From positions 1,612,001 to 1,676,000 of the forward strand of contig NZ_CP027707.1 of NCBI RefSeq assembly GCF_003850345.1: a stretch of 64,000 bases of DNA, written 5' to 3'. The DNA is from Pseudomonas chlororaphis subsp. piscium. Lineage in GTDB: Bacteria; Pseudomonadota; Gammaproteobacteria; Pseudomonadales; Pseudomonadaceae. A program made the position numbers and the translations under genes. This document shows, in pieces, positions 8,981-18,584 of this stretch; positions within the stretch are counted from its first letter, which is position 1; each line of letters opens with the position of its first letter. Below the pieces are notes generated by a model, which was given only the letters and a program-made list of their open reading frames with translations, was not told the DNA's origin and ran no database searches.

Positions 8981-9343
8981 ATGCCTCATCTGCATATGGA
9001 ATACACCGCCAACCTGCCGCAACTGGATGCCGACAAGGCCTTGCTGCGGTTCAACCACGCGTTGGTGGCGTCCGGGCAGTTCGCTGAATACGACATCAAG
9101 AGCCGCGCGCGCAAGGTCGAGACGTTTCGCGTCGGCACCGGTCTCGGCGAGCGGGGATTCGTGCATGTGAAGCTGTCGTTGCTCAGCGGGCGTTCGCCAG
9201 AGATCAAGAAGCAGCTTTCGCAAAGCCTGCTGGCGGTGTTGCAGGAACTCTGCGAATGGCCGGCCGGCGTCGAGTTGCAACTGGCGGTGGAGATCCTGGA
9301 TATCGACCGCGAGTCCTACGGCAAGCTCAGCATCGGTCACTGA
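8981..9343 (+). CDS. 5-carboxymethyl-2-hydroxymuconate delta-isomerase family protein
   Basis: This 120-residue protein matches the CHMI family, which isomerises 5-carboxymethyl-2-hydroxymuconate in homoprotocatechuate degradation. The catalytic proline follows the initiator Met (MPHLHMEYTANL). The body is typical in length and motifs (ALLRFNHALVASGQF, DIKSRARKVETFRVG, FVHVKLSLLSGRSPEIK). Start ATG 8981 has CAGGGAG upstream. The rest of the homoprotocatechuate pathway is not in this window, so the gene stands alone between two LysR genes. It is convergent with the second of these, with only 24 bp between stops. Confidence 0.9.
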   Translation: MPHLHMEYTANLPQLDADKALLRFNHALVASGQFAEYDIKSRARKVETFRVGTGLGERGFVHVKLSLLSGRSPEIKKQLSQSLLAVLQELCEWPAGVELQLAVEILDIDRESYGKLSIGH

Positions 9344-9367
9344 GCCGGAATGCGGCAGGGCCTGAAC

Positions 9368-10306
9368 CTACAATAGGCCCTGCTGCGCGCAGACCTTGAC
9401 CACCTGCTCGCGGAACCAGGTGTTGGCGCTGTCCTGGTCGGTGTGCGCGCTCCATTGCATGTCCAGGGTAAAACCCGGCAGGCCGTTGGGCGCTTCGCAA
9501 TGGCTGAACACCGCGTCGTTGGTCAGCAGCGCCTGGATGCGCCGCGGCAGGGTCAGGATGAAGTCGGTGCCGGTGATCATCTTCAGCGCCGCGCTGTAGC
9601 TGTTGGAGCGCGCGACGATCTGCCGCCGATGGGCCTGGCGGGCCAGCCAGCCGTCGACCATGTTGGTGGTCGAGGTCCAGGGCGTGGGGTAGACATGCCG
9701 GCGCTCGACGAACGACTGCAGGCTGAAACGCGGTTCCAGCGGCGGCGTCGCGCGCTTGTCGAAGACACACACCAGATCATCCTCCAGCAGCATCTGCGAC
9801 TTGAGGTCCGGGTGGTTGTGGTGAAAGTTCGGGCCGAAGCAGATCACCAGGTCCAGGCTGCCGTCGCGCAGTTCATCGGCGGGAATGTCGGTTTCCAGCT
9901 TGTGCACATTGACCGACACCGGCAGGTCGGCGAAGTCGAAGCCCTTGAGCAGACGGGGCAGGATCAGCAGTTCGAAATATTCCGGCGCGCAGACATTGAA
10001 GGTGACGGCCTGGCGGGTCGGGTCGAAGGCCTGGACCCCGGAGTGGCACAGGTTGATGCTCTCGAGAACCTTCAGCACGTGGCTGTACATGGTGGTGGCT
10101 TTGTAGGTCGGACGCATGCCGGTGCGGGTGTTGATAAACAGCTCGTCCTCGAAGCCGGTGCGCAGTTTTTTCAGGCAGTAACTGACGGTCGACTGACTGA
10201 CGCACAGGGTTTCCGATACCCCGGTCACACTGCTTTGCTCGTACACGGCGACGAACACCATCAAGTCCTGCATATCGAGCTTTCTAAGCAAGTTACTGTT
10301 CAGCAT
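9368..10306 (-). CDS. LysR-family transcriptional regulator
   Basis: This LysR-type regulator has its helix-turn-helix near residues 10-60 (MQDLMVFVAVYEQSSVTGV, SQSTVSYCLKKLR). The sensor domain follows (TFNVCAPEYFELLILPRLL; GSLDLVICFGPNF). ATG 10306 is chosen; a GTG at 10327 would add seven residues and has an equally weak ribosome site. It is convergent with the CHMI-type gene. The nearest upstream gene, an EamA transporter, lies 185 bp away on the same strand, so an operon is not evident. The regulated genes are unknown. The family call is firm, the exact start is not. Confidence 0.87.
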   Translation of the reverse strand: MLNSNLLRKLDMQDLMVFVAVYEQSSVTGVSETLCVSQSTVSYCLKKLRTGFEDELFINTRTGMRPTYKATTMYSHVLKVLESINLCHSGVQAFDPTRQAVTFNVCAPEYFELLILPRLLKGFDFADLPVSVNVHKLETDIPADELRDGSLDLVICFGPNFHHNHPDLKSQMLLEDDLVCVFDKRATPPLEPRFSLQSFVERRHVYPTPWTSTTNMVDGWLARQAHRRQIVARSNSYSAALKMITGTDFILTLPRRIQALLTNDAVFSHCEAPNGLPGFTLDMQWSAHTDQDSANTWFREQVVKVCAQQGLL

Positions 10307-10490
10307 CAGTTCCGTCTCGTTAAGCACCTCGCGCGGTCGTGCGCAAACTCGCCTGATGCTAACGGAACGATCGTCCTAATTGAATCCTTGCCCCGGGGTT
10401 TCACGGATAACGAGGGGACAATTAATTCCGATAACACGACCTGCGCAGTGTGGAGCAGCGCTTGGCGGCTTGTCCCTGTGTCTTGTGCGT

Positions 10491-11400
10491 TCAGCCGAGC
10501 GCCGGTGCCGGCCGGCGGCTGCCGAGGATCAGCGCGAGCATGCCCAGGCCCACCAGCAGCGTGCCGAGCAGCTCGCTCGGCAAGGGTTGCCGGCCCAGCC
10601 CGAACCAGTGGAAGAGGGCGATGAACAGGGTGCTCAGGTAGATGTAGGAAATGACCGTGGCCGGCGCGATCACCCCGATGGCCCGGTGTAGCAGCCAAAA
10701 AGTCGCCAGGGTGGCGAACAAGGCCAGGTACAGCAGCCACAGACCATCGTTGAGAGTGAGCAGGGCGGCGCTGCGCCAGCTACCGCCCGGCAAGCAGAAG
10801 GCGAACAGGAACAGCGCGCCGAACAGCATGTTCCAGAAGGTCATGGCGGCCGGGCTGCGATCTTTCAGGCTGGTGGCTTTCAGCCGTTGGCTCAGTGGCG
10901 AATAACAGGCCATGGCCAGGCAGCCGACCCCATACACGCCGACCGCGTAGAGCGACGGCATGCCCTCGGCGCCGCCGCCCCTGAAGGTCAGCAGCATGGC
11001 CCCGGCGGCCGCCAGCAGCATCGGCAACAGGCGGTTTTTTGCTGGGCTGCCGCTCAGCAGAACACTCTCGAACAGCAGGGTCAGCAGCGGTACCAGGGCA
11101 AACAGGATGCCGGTGTTGACCGCCGAGGTATGCCGCAGCGCCTCGAACAGCGAGGCGAAGTACACCGCCAGCAACAGGCCCAGCACGGCATGCGCCCGCA
11201 ACCCGGCGCGGGTGATCCGGAACGCGCCGTTGAGCCACAGCGACGGTACGAACATCAGGGCCGACAGCAGCAGGCGCAGGCCGGTCAGCAGGAGCGGGTC
11301 GACGGCCTGGCTGACCTGGGCCGCGGCGAAGAACGAGGCGGCGATCAGCACCGCCCATAGCAGCATGCCGAGGTGGGCGTTGAGCAAGCTGGCGGGTTTC
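10491..11400 (-). CDS. EamA/DMT-family transporter
   Basis: This inner-membrane protein of about 303 residues has ten predicted hydrophobic segments arranged as two five-helix EamA repeats (LGMLLWAVLIAASFFAAA at the start; VISYIYLSTLFIALFHWF near the end). The family exports metabolites and amino acids. The initiator ATG (complement of 11400-11402) is followed by KPASLLNAHLGM. It lies 16 bp after the stop of the CynX/NimT-type MFS gene, so the two are probably cotranscribed, possibly as the tail of the cyanate cluster. The substrate is unknown. Confidence 0.88.
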
Positions 11401-11418
11401 ATCGGTGCGTTTCCCAGG

Positions 11419-12603
11419 TCATTGGAAGTGGCGGTGGTAATGCCGTGGATCGAAGCGCAGGACCATCAGGATCATCAGCGCCATGACCGCGGTCAGCGAC
11501 CACCAGGCCCACTCGAAACTGCCCAGGCGGTCGCGGATGATCCCGGCGAGCAGCGGCGACAGGCCGGCGATCAGGTAGCCGATGCCTTGCACGAAGGCCG
11601 TCAGGCCACCGGCGCGCCGCGGATTGTCCAGGTGGTCGAGGGACACGATCAGGCTCATGGGAAACAACCCGCCGATGCCCAGGCCGAGCAGGCACGGCCA
11701 GAGCAGGCTCAGGTGCTGCGGGCTGAGGATCAGCCCGCAGAAGCCGGCGATGATCAGCACCAGCAACGCCACCAGCACCAGGCGGCGGTCCTGGCTGCGG
11801 TTGGCGATGGCCGGCGTCACCAGGCCCGAGACCACTTCCATGGCGGTGAGAAACCCCAGCAGCAGGCCGGCGTTCTGTTCGCTCCAGCCCTGCTCCACGT
11901 AGTAGGGGGCCAGCCACGCCAGGACACAGGTGTAGGACGCCGTGCCCAGGCCGAAGAAGATCGCCAGCAGCCAGGCGCGACGGTTGCCGGCAAAGGCTTC
12001 GTGGCGGGTTGCGGCGCCCGGCAGTTTCGGCATGGCCGCCCGTTGCGCGTACCAGAACAGCAGCGCCAGGACCGCCAGCGCCGCCCAGATCGCCAGGCCC
12101 AGGCGCCAACTGCCGGTGCGGCTCATCACCAGCGGAGCGAAGGACGCCGCGACTGCCGCGCCGCCCATGATCGAGGTGACGTACAGGCCCATGAACAGCG
12201 AGACATTGTCGGGAAAACGCGACTTGATCAGCGCCGGCATCAGCGCCTGGATCAGGGCGATGCCGAGGCCGGCGAGCACGGCGCTGAGGATCAGCTCGGC
12301 CGCCGAATCGAGGAACAGCCGCGACAGGGTGGCCAGGCCAATGACCAGCAGCGAAATCACCACGCTGCGGTGCTCGCCCAGGCGCTGGCCGATGCGCACG
12401 CCGAAGAACATCGCCAGGCCCATGGCCATGACTGGCAGCATGGTCAGCAGCGCGGCGCCGCTGAAGCTCAGGGCGATATCGCCACGGATGCTGGACAGTA
12501 AGGGGCCGACGGCGGCCATCGACGGCCGCAGGTTCAAGGCCACCAGAATCACGCTGAGCATCAGCCAGAAGGCGGGGCGGGTTGTTGCGCGAACGTTTTC
12601 CAT
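11419..12603 (-). CDS. CynX/NimT-family MFS transporter
   Basis: This 394-residue, 12-helix major facilitator protein matches the CynX/NimT branch (VALNLRPSMAAVGPLLSSI near the N-terminus is typical; later GLGTASYTCVLAWLAPYYVE and MSLIVSLDHLDNP). In E. coli cynX lies behind cynT and cynS and is assigned to cyanate transport. Here the gene follows cynT-cynS in the same direction after 226 bp that contain a REP-like element. A role in cyanate handling is therefore plausible from gene order, but relatives also transport nitroimidazoles or have no known substrate. Confidence 0.87.
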   Translation of the reverse strand: MENVRATTRPAFWLMLSVILVALNLRPSMAAVGPLLSSIRGDIALSFSGAALLTMLPVMAMGLAMFFGVRIGQRLGEHRSVVISLLVIGLATLSRLFLDSAAELILSAVLAGLGIALIQALMPALIKSRFPDNVSLFMGLYVTSIMGGAAVAASFAPLVMSRTGSWRLGLAIWAALAVLALLFWYAQRAAMPKLPGAATRHEAFAGNRRAWLLAIFFGLGTASYTCVLAWLAPYYVEQGWSEQNAGLLLGFLTAMEVVSGLVTPAIANRSQDRRLVLVALLVLIIAGFCGLILSPQHLSLLWPCLLGLGIGGLFPMSLIVSLDHLDNPRRAGGLTAFVQGIGYLIAGLSPLLAGIIRDRLGSFEWAWWSLTAVMALMILMVLRFDPRHYHRHFQ

Positions 12604-12797
12604 AACCAGGCCTTGAAGAATTCAGGCGCTGATTAGGCGGGGAGGGGCGTGGTTGGGGCAAATCAGAAAGTTTGCAGGACTATCTAAAAATTAAATAACA
12701 CCTGCGCAGGCTGCGCTGGGCTGCGAAGCGGCCCCCAAACCTGCGCAAGCGGTCTGCCGGAAGCACCGCGTTGCCGGTTCGCCAGTCCTGCGGCCTG

Positions 12798-12826
12798 GAT
12801 CGCAGCCTGCGGCAGCGGCTACAGGG
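12798..12826. repeat. Solo REP-type element
   Basis: The stretch GATCGCAGCCTGCGGCAGCG followed by GCTACAGG is one half of the palindromic REP family seen also near 21.1, 31.1, 55.2 and 57.6 kb. Here it lies without an intact inverted partner, just past the stop of cynS. The sequence to its left (12690-12790) is rich in degenerate CTGCGC motifs that may be a decayed partner. Confidence 0.7.
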
Positions 12827-12829
12827 GGC

Positions 12830-13300
12830 TCAGAACGGCTTGGTCGGCAGGTACTTGCCATCCAGGGTGATCACCGCGCGGGAACCGCCTTCCGGGTCTT
12901 CGACTTTCTTGATGTCGAGCTTGAAGTTGATGGCGCTGATGATGCCGTCGCCGAACTGCTCGTGGACCAGCGCCTTGAGGGTCGAACCGTAGACCTGGAG
13001 CATTTCATAGAAGCGGTACACAGTCGGGTCGGTGGGGATGCCGCCGGGGATGCTGCCGCGCGACGGGATGCTTTGCAGCAGGCGGCTGGCGTCCTGGTCC
13101 AGGTCGAGCTTGCTGCAGACCAGGTCGGCGGCCGCGGCCGGCAAGGCGTGCTGGCCGAGCAGGGCGGCGGTGACGAAGGCCAGGCTCAGGCCGGTGCCGT
13201 CGGTGAGTTGTTGCCACGACAGGTTCTTGCGCGCCTTGGCATCGATGATGGTGTCGGCCAGGGCCAGGCGTGGGGCTTGGGCGAATTGGGATTGCAGCAT
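12830..13300 (-). CDS. cynS: Cyanate hydratase (cyanase)
   Basis: Cyanase turns cyanate and bicarbonate into ammonia and carbon dioxide, acting as a cytosolic decamer. The protein is 156 residues, the usual length. It shows the N-terminal helical domain ([20 protein letters not shown]) and the catalytic C-terminal domain. The three active-site residues of the E. coli enzyme are present at identical numbers: Arg96 and Glu99 in YRFYEML, and Ser122 in [10 protein letters not shown]. The ribosome site AGAGGAA precedes the ATG. It lies 62 bp behind cynT, so a cynTS operon is likely, controlled by the divergent cynR. Confidence 0.97.
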   Translation of the reverse strand: MLQSQFAQAPRLALADTIIDAKARKNLSWQQLTDGTGLSLAFVTAALLGQHALPAAAADLVCSKLDLDQDASRLLQSIPSRGSIPGGIPTDPTVYRFYEMLQVYGSTLKALVHEQFGDGIISAINFKLDIKKVEDPEGGSRAVITLDGKYLPTKPF

Positions 13301-13362
13301 GTCGAGTTCCTCTTTGGGGATGGTGCAGCGGTTGTTGAAAAGGCTTGTGGAAAAAAGAGCAC

Positions 13363-14022
13363 TTAAGCCGCGTGTCGCGGTTTGCCGACCAAGGCGCAGG
13401 TGTCGGGGTGTTCGGCCAGGGACACGAAGCCCTGGCTCGGGCCGTCCAGCGCGGCAATGTCGCCGCTGGCGATGTCGTAGACCCAGCCGTGCAGGTTCAG
13501 CCGGCCCTGTTCCAGGGCCAGGGCGACCGCGGGATGGGTCTTCAGGTTAGCCAACTGGGCGATCACGTTTTCCCGCACCAGGGCATCCAGGCGGGCCTCG
13601 TCCGAGACGTGGCTGCGGGCGGCATTGACCACCTTGGCCGACTCGGCATGGCGCAGCCAGTTGGCCACGGCCGGCAGGTGGTCCAGGCATTTGCAGGTGG
13701 AAATGGCGGTCATGGCGCCGCAGTCCGAATGTCCGCAGATCACGATATCGCTGACCCCGAGCACCGCCACCGCGTATTCCACTGTGGCCGACACGCCGCC
13801 CGGTTCCGGCCCGTAGGAGGGCACGATATTGCCGGCGTTGCGGATCACGAACAGATCGCCCGGCTCCTGCTGGGTCAGCAGTTCCGGTACCACCCGGCTG
13901 TCGGAGCAGGTGACGAACAGGGTGCCGGGGTTCTGGGTGGTGGCCAGCTGCTTGAACAGCTCGCTGCGTTTCGGAAAGGCTTCGCGCTGGAACTTGAGAA
14001 AGCCGTCGATGATGTGCTGCAT
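13363..14022 (-). CDS. cynT: Beta-class carbonic anhydrase of the cyanate operon
   Basis: This zinc enzyme interconverts carbon dioxide and bicarbonate and supplies the bicarbonate that cyanase uses. The 219-residue protein carries the zinc ligands Cys39, His98 and Cys101 (CSDSR and CGHSDCGAM) and the Asp41-Arg43 pair, at positions matching E. coli CynT. ATG 14022 is chosen because AAGGAGAA lies just upstream; the frame runs 20 codons further without support. It is divergent from cynR, leaving 111 bp for the shared promoter, and is followed by cynS. Confidence 0.95.
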   Translation of the reverse strand: MQHIIDGFLKFQREAFPKRSELFKQLATTQNPGTLFVTCSDSRVVPELLTQQEPGDLFVIRNAGNIVPSYGPEPGGVSATVEYAVAVLGVSDIVICGHSDCGAMTAISTCKCLDHLPAVANWLRHAESAKVVNAARSHVSDEARLDALVRENVIAQLANLKTHPAVALALEQGRLNLHGWVYDIASGDIAALDGPSQGFVSLAEHPDTCALVGKPRHAA

Positions 14023-14133
14023 GGTGGTTCTCCTTGCATCGCTGATGGCGCAAGGATGGGAAATTTCAGCTATAGCGTCCAAGACCGGCTTGTTATGCTT
14101 TCCATAAGTACTGCCTATAGTTGGAAGCCCAGC

Positions 14134-15027
14134 ATGCTGCTACGCCATATCCGTTACCTGCTGGCCGTCGCCGAGCACGGCAACTTCACCCGCGCCGCCG
14201 AAGCCTTGCATGTGTCCCAGCCGACGCTGTCGCAACAGATCAAGCAACTGGAGGACAGCCTCGGCGCGCCGCTGTTCGACCGCTCGGGGCGCACCGTGCG
14301 CCTGACCGACGCCGGCGAGGCCTATGTGCGTTATGCGCGGCTGGCCCTGCAGGACCTGGAGGCGGCCAAGCGGGCCATGCATGACGTGCAGGATCTGCGG
14401 CGCGGCTCGTTGCGCCTGGGCATGACTCCGACCTTCATCACTTACCTGGCTGGGCCGCTGCTGACCCGTTTCAACCAGCGTTATCCGGGGATCGCCCTGA
14501 GCCTCGAAGAAATGACCCAGGATCAGCTGGAAGCGTCCCTGGCCGAAGACCGCCTGGACCTGGGCATCGCCTTTGCCGGGCAGCACCTGCCGGACATCGA
14601 CAGCCAGTTGCTGTTCGAGGAGAGCCTGAGCCTGATGGTGAGCCGCGAGCAGCAGCCCGAGCTACCGCGGCAGCTGACGGCGGCCGAGCTGGAGCGGCAG
14701 CCGCTGGTGCTGCTCAGCGGCGATTTCGCCACCCGCCAGCATATCGACCGTTATTGCCGCGAGCAGGGCATAACACCGCGCATCGCCATCGAAGCCAACT
14801 CCATAGGCGCCATTGTCGAAATCGTCCGCCGTGGGCAACTGGCGACCATCCTGCCGCTGGCCATTACCCAGGAGCAGCCGGGCCTGCGCCCGGTGATCCT
14901 GCAACCGGCCCTGGCGCCCCGCAGCGTGGCGCTGCTGGGGCGCAAGGGCGCCTATCGCAGCGCCGCGTGCCAGGCTTTTCGCGAGCTGCTACGACTCAGG
15001 GCGTGGGCGCCGCCAGCCACTGATTGA
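14134..15027 (+). CDS. cynR: LysR-family regulator of the cyanate operon
   Basis: This 297-residue LysR regulator follows E. coli CynR closely over much of its length, for example [20 protein letters not shown] in the helix-turn-helix, then [31 protein letters not shown] and [14 protein letters not shown]. In E. coli CynR activates cynTSX when cyanate is present. The start at 14134 matches the CynR N-terminus; an in-frame ATG at 14095 is less likely. It is divergently placed from cynT. Its 3' end overlaps the next, convergent gene by about 32 bp. Confidence 0.93.
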   Translation: MLLRHIRYLLAVAEHGNFTRAAEALHVSQPTLSQQIKQLEDSLGAPLFDRSGRTVRLTDAGEAYVRYARLALQDLEAAKRAMHDVQDLRRGSLRLGMTPTFITYLAGPLLTRFNQRYPGIALSLEEMTQDQLEASLAEDRLDLGIAFAGQHLPDIDSQLLFEESLSLMVSREQQPELPRQLTAAELERQPLVLLSGDFATRQHIDRYCREQGITPRIAIEANSIGAIVEIVRRGQLATILPLAITQEQPGLRPVILQPALAPRSVALLGRKGAYRSAACQAFRELLRLRAWAPPATD

Positions 15028-15778
15028 CCACGCCGGTGTAGAAACCGGTGGCCTTGCTCAGGTGTAGCCACTGGTCGACGTAGCTTTTCCAGGCGACGTC
15101 GTCCCGTGGCAGGAGGAAGGCTTTTTCACTGTATTGCAGGTACTGCTCGGGGTTCACCGCGCATAGCCCTGGCTTGAGCTTCTGCTGGAAGCGCGCTTCG
15201 GAAGCGTCGGTGATCATCACGTCGGCCTTGTTCTGTAGCAGTTGCTCGAAGATGGTCACGTTGTCAGGAAACAGGGTCAGGCTGGCCTTGGGCAGGCGGG
15301 CCCGGGCGAAGACTTCGTTGGTGCCTCCCGGCGGCTCGATCAGGCGCACCGAAGGCTGGTTGATCTGTTCGACGGTCTGGTAGCGCTGCTTGTCCGCGCA
15401 ACGCACCAGGGGGATTTTCCCGTCGACGCCCAGGGTGTCGCTGAAGAAGGCTTTCTTCTGCCGCTCCAGGGACACGGAAATGCCGCCCACGGCGATGTCG
15501 CACTGGTTCGCCAGGAAGTCCGGCATCAGGGTTTTCCAGGTGGTCTTCACCCACTTCACCTCGACCCCCAGGCTTTGCGCCAGGGACTGCGCCATCGAAA
15601 TATCGATGCCTTCATAGGCGCCGTCTGAGCGCAGGTAGGTGTAGGGCTTGTAGTCGCCGGTGGTGCAGACGTTCAGGTGGCCACGTTCGATGACCTGATC
15701 CAGGTGCGAGGCGTTGGGTGCGGCAAATGCCGGGGCGCTGAGGGTCAGCAGCGAGCAGAGCAGAAGGCGTGCTTTCAT
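14996..15778 (-). CDS. PheC-like periplasmic cyclohexadienyl dehydratase / solute-binding family protein
   Basis: This 260-residue periplasmic protein has a signal peptide (LLCSLLTLSAPAFA) and the two-lobed amino acid binding-protein fold. It resembles P. aeruginosa PheC, which converts arogenate and prephenate to phenylalanine and phenylpyruvate in the periplasm. Shared stretches are TTGDYKPYTY, DIAVGGISVSLERQ, PGGTNEVFARARLP, FPDNVTIFEQLL, ITDASEARFQ and YVDQWLHLSK. The Glu of GGTNE (residue 155) appears to correspond to the catalytic Glu of PheC. AAGGA precedes the ATG. No ABC permease or ATPase lies nearby, which favours an enzyme over a transport component. Confidence 0.75.
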   Translation of the reverse strand: MKARLLLCSLLTLSAPAFAAPNASHLDQVIERGHLNVCTTGDYKPYTYLRSDGAYEGIDISMAQSLAQSLGVEVKWVKTTWKTLMPDFLANQCDIAVGGISVSLERQKKAFFSDTLGVDGKIPLVRCADKQRYQTVEQINQPSVRLIEPPGGTNEVFARARLPKASLTLFPDNVTIFEQLLQNKADVMITDASEARFQQKLKPGLCAVNPEQYLQYSEKAFLLPRDDVAWKSYVDQWLHLSKATGFYTGVVNQWLAAPTP

Positions 15779-16044
15779 GCGGTCGATCCTTGATGACGAG
15801 GGGAGTGGCCGAGGGCGACTCATTATTTGCGCCGGGCCCGAGCAGGGCAAGGCACATCGCTTGCCAGTGCGTTGCGGAGTGTTTTCGCCGAAAAAGTTTT
15901 GGCAAAGAGCCATGCCAACTATTTGTTGGCTTCTTTTTCACGAAACGTTGATGGTCGGCTACCTAAAGTCCGTGCTGTCGTGGGCAGTCATTGAATAACG
16001 GGCTTGTTGACGACGCACTTCTTTCAAGGAACAAGCCGATCGTC

Positions 16045-17694
16045 ATGCTGAACATTAAACCCCTGCGCCCCGAATGGGTGACGCTGATTGCCAGCGCCTT
16101 TTTATTACTGGGCTGCAACTTTGTGCTCTGGCAGCACCTGTTTAGCATTACCGACTCGGACACCCGTGGCATCGCCATGCGCTTGGCCTTCGGGGTGATG
16201 ATCTTCTGCGCCTTCAACATCATTCTGACCTTGCTGGCGTTCCGCCGGGTGCTCAAGCCGGTACTGGTTCTATTGTTTATGGTCAGTGCCGGTGTGGCTT
16301 ATTTCATGAGCCAGTACGGGGTGTTGATCGATGCCGGAATGTTTCGCAACTTCGCCGAAACCAATGCAACGGAAGTGCAAGGCTTACTCTCGCTGAAGTT
16401 GCTTGGTTATATTCTGTTCCTGGGTGTGTTGCCTTCCTGGTTATTGTTCAAGACCCCGATTAATTATCGTCGCTGGCACCGCGAGTTATTGAGCAAGTTG
16501 CTGGTTTCCGTTATTTCCGCGGCAGCCATCGGCGGGGTGGCCCTGGCCAACTATCAGGGGCTGGCCTCGCTGTTTCGCAATCACCATGAACTGCGCCTGA
16601 TGATAGTGCCGAGCAACTACGTGGGCGCTTCCATCGGCTACCTGCGTGAGCAAGTGGTCTCGGCGCGCCAGCCCTTCGTCAAGATCGGCGAGGACGCCCA
16701 GCGTAATCCGACCTGGCAGGGCCACGCACGCAAGTCGCTGACGGTGCTGGTGGTCGGCGAAAGTGCCCGGGCCGAGAACTTCGGCGTACTGGGCTACGAG
16801 CGTGATACCACGCCGAAACTCAGTCAGGAAAAGGGCCTGATCGCGTTCACCGACGTGTCTTCCTGCGGCACCGAGACTGCGGTATCGGTGCCTTGCATGT
16901 TCTCCAACATGGGGCGCAAGAACTACGACGCCAGCAAGGCGAAGAACGAAGAAGGGCTGCTGGACGTGCTCAAGCGCGCCGGGCTCGAGGTGATCTGGCG
17001 GGACAACCAGTCCGGCTGCAAGGGCACCTGCGATCGGGTGACCCTCGACGACGTCAGCAACCTCAAGGACCCGGCGCTCTGCGCTAACAGTGAATGCCGC
17101 GACGAGATCCTGCTCCAGGGCCTGCAGCATTTCATCGATACCCTGGACAAGGACACCGTGCTGGTCCTGCACCAGATGGGCAGCCACGGGCCGGAATACT
17201 TCAAGCGCTACCCCAAGGAATACGAGCGCTTCACCCCGGTGTGCCAGAGCAACGCCCTGAACAATTGCAGCCGCGAGAGCATCGTCAATGGCTACGACAA
17301 TACGCTGGTGTACACCGACCACGTGCTGTCGACCCTGATCGACCTGCTGCGCAGCAACCAGGACAAGGTCGACACCGCCATGCTCTATCTGTCGGACCAC
17401 GGCGAGTCCCTGGGCGAATACAACCTGTTCCTGCATGGCACGCCCTACATGCTCGCGCCGTCGCAGCAGAAACACGTGGCGATGCTGGCCTGGTTCTCGG
17501 ACAGCTATCAGAAGGCCTTCTCGGTGGACACCCATTGCCTGCAACTGAGCCGGGAAAAGCCGCTGAGCCAGGACAATCTGTTCCACTCGATGCTTGGTCT
17601 GCTGGAGGTCGACAGCCAGGTCTACAAGCCCGACCTGGACCTGTTCGCCGGCTGCCGGGGCAGCGTGGTCGACGGCGTGCTGGCGCGGCAATGA
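16045..17694 (+). CDS. eptA: Lipid A phosphoethanolamine transferase
   Basis: This 549-residue inner-membrane enzyme moves phosphoethanolamine from phosphatidylethanolamine to lipid A, reducing net negative charge and polymyxin sensitivity. Five N-terminal hydrophobic segments (to about residue 175) precede a periplasmic alkaline-phosphatase-like domain. The family motifs are VVGESARAENFGVLGYERDT, the nucleophile Thr276 in SSCGTETAVSVPCMF, QMGSHGPEYFKRYP and LSDHGESLGEYNLFLHGTPY. Cysteine pairs match the disulfides of the family. ATG 16045 gives the best N-terminus (upstream AAGGA is somewhat distant); TTG 15991 is an alternative. No PmrA-box was recognised upstream. Confidence 0.92.
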   Translation: MLNIKPLRPEWVTLIASAFLLLGCNFVLWQHLFSITDSDTRGIAMRLAFGVMIFCAFNIILTLLAFRRVLKPVLVLLFMVSAGVAYFMSQYGVLIDAGMFRNFAETNATEVQGLLSLKLLGYILFLGVLPSWLLFKTPINYRRWHRELLSKLLVSVISAAAIGGVALANYQGLASLFRNHHELRLMIVPSNYVGASIGYLREQVVSARQPFVKIGEDAQRNPTWQGHARKSLTVLVVGESARAENFGVLGYERDTTPKLSQEKGLIAFTDVSSCGTETAVSVPCMFSNMGRKNYDASKAKNEEGLLDVLKRAGLEVIWRDNQSGCKGTCDRVTLDDVSNLKDPALCANSECRDEILLQGLQHFIDTLDKDTVLVLHQMGSHGPEYFKRYPKEYERFTPVCQSNALNNCSRESIVNGYDNTLVYTDHVLSTLIDLLRSNQDKVDTAMLYLSDHGESLGEYNLFLHGTPYMLAPSQQKHVAMLAWFSDSYQKAFSVDTHCLQLSREKPLSQDNLFHSMLGLLEVDSQVYKPDLDLFAGCRGSVVDGVLARQ

Positions 17695-17778
17695 AGCCTT
17701 GATCGGCGTTCGACCTTTTTTTCACGATCAGGGCGGTAACCTGTTTTTCATCCAAGACTTACAAGAGCCAGCAGAACC

Positions 17779-18462
17779 ATGTCCGCGCACCCTCCATCCC
17801 CCCTCGAGCTTGAGTTCGCCAGGCGCTACGACCAGGCGCATGCGCGCGTCTGTGGCGACGAGCGTCCGCTCGGGATGGGGCGGCGCCTGTCGCTGTGGCG
17901 TGATGAGCGGCTGGTCCGCCGCGCGCTGAAGGTGGCGGGCGAGCCGGGCCTGATTCTCGACCTGGCCTGCGGCGCGGGGCGTTTCTGGCCGGTGCTGGGC
18001 GAACACAGTAACCGGGTGATCCTGGCGGCGGACCCGTCCCAGGACATGCTCAACCACGCCCAGACCCACCATCCGGCCAGCCTGCTCAAGCGGGTCAAGA
18101 CCTTCCAGAGTTCATCGTTCAGCATCGGCCTGTCGGCCAATGCGGTGGACTGCATCGTCTGCCTGCAACTGTTCCCCCATGTCGCCAGCAGCGAGGCGCG
18201 CCTGGCGTTGCTGCGCGAGTTTCATCGGGTCAGTCGCGATTCGGTGATCCTCGCGGTGCGCATCGACAGTCGCTTGAAAGCCCTGTACGAGCGGCTGGAG
18301 GACAACGGCACCCTGCAACTGCAACGTGCTCCACAACTGGAGATCAGCAGGTCGCAGGTCGAGACCGAGTTCAAGGACGCGGGATTCGAAGTGCTCAGCC
18401 ACCAGGATTTCATTCCCGGCTGTGCCGCCTGGCGGGTTTACGTACTGCGCAAACAGGGCTAG
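17779..18462 (+). CDS. Class I SAM-dependent methyltransferase
   Basis: This 227-residue Rossmann-fold methyltransferase has motif I in LILDLACGAGRFWPVLG (about residues 58-74). The acidic ribose-binding end is in ILAADPSQDMLNHA and motif IV in DCIVCLQLFPHV. It resembles the UbiE-like Methyltransf_11/25 type. The substrate is not apparent. It lies 84 bp behind eptA on the same strand and 122 bp before rnd, so it may share a transcript with eptA but has no obvious shared role. Confidence 0.83.
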   Translation: MSAHPPSPLELEFARRYDQAHARVCGDERPLGMGRRLSLWRDERLVRRALKVAGEPGLILDLACGAGRFWPVLGEHSNRVILAADPSQDMLNHAQTHHPASLLKRVKTFQSSSFSIGLSANAVDCIVCLQLFPHVASSEARLALLREFHRVSRDSVILAVRIDSRLKALYERLEDNGTLQLQRAPQLEISRSQVETEFKDAGFEVLSHQDFIPGCAAWRVYVLRKQG

Positions 18463-18584
18463 CCGACGGGGTGCGGACTATTCTTGTGGCCGGGCGCCGA
18501 TTTCGCGCAGGCTCTTGTCGAGTGAATGCTCAGAAATCGCCAAGGGCGATATATACTGCGCGCCATTCTTCAAGGGAGAGCCGT

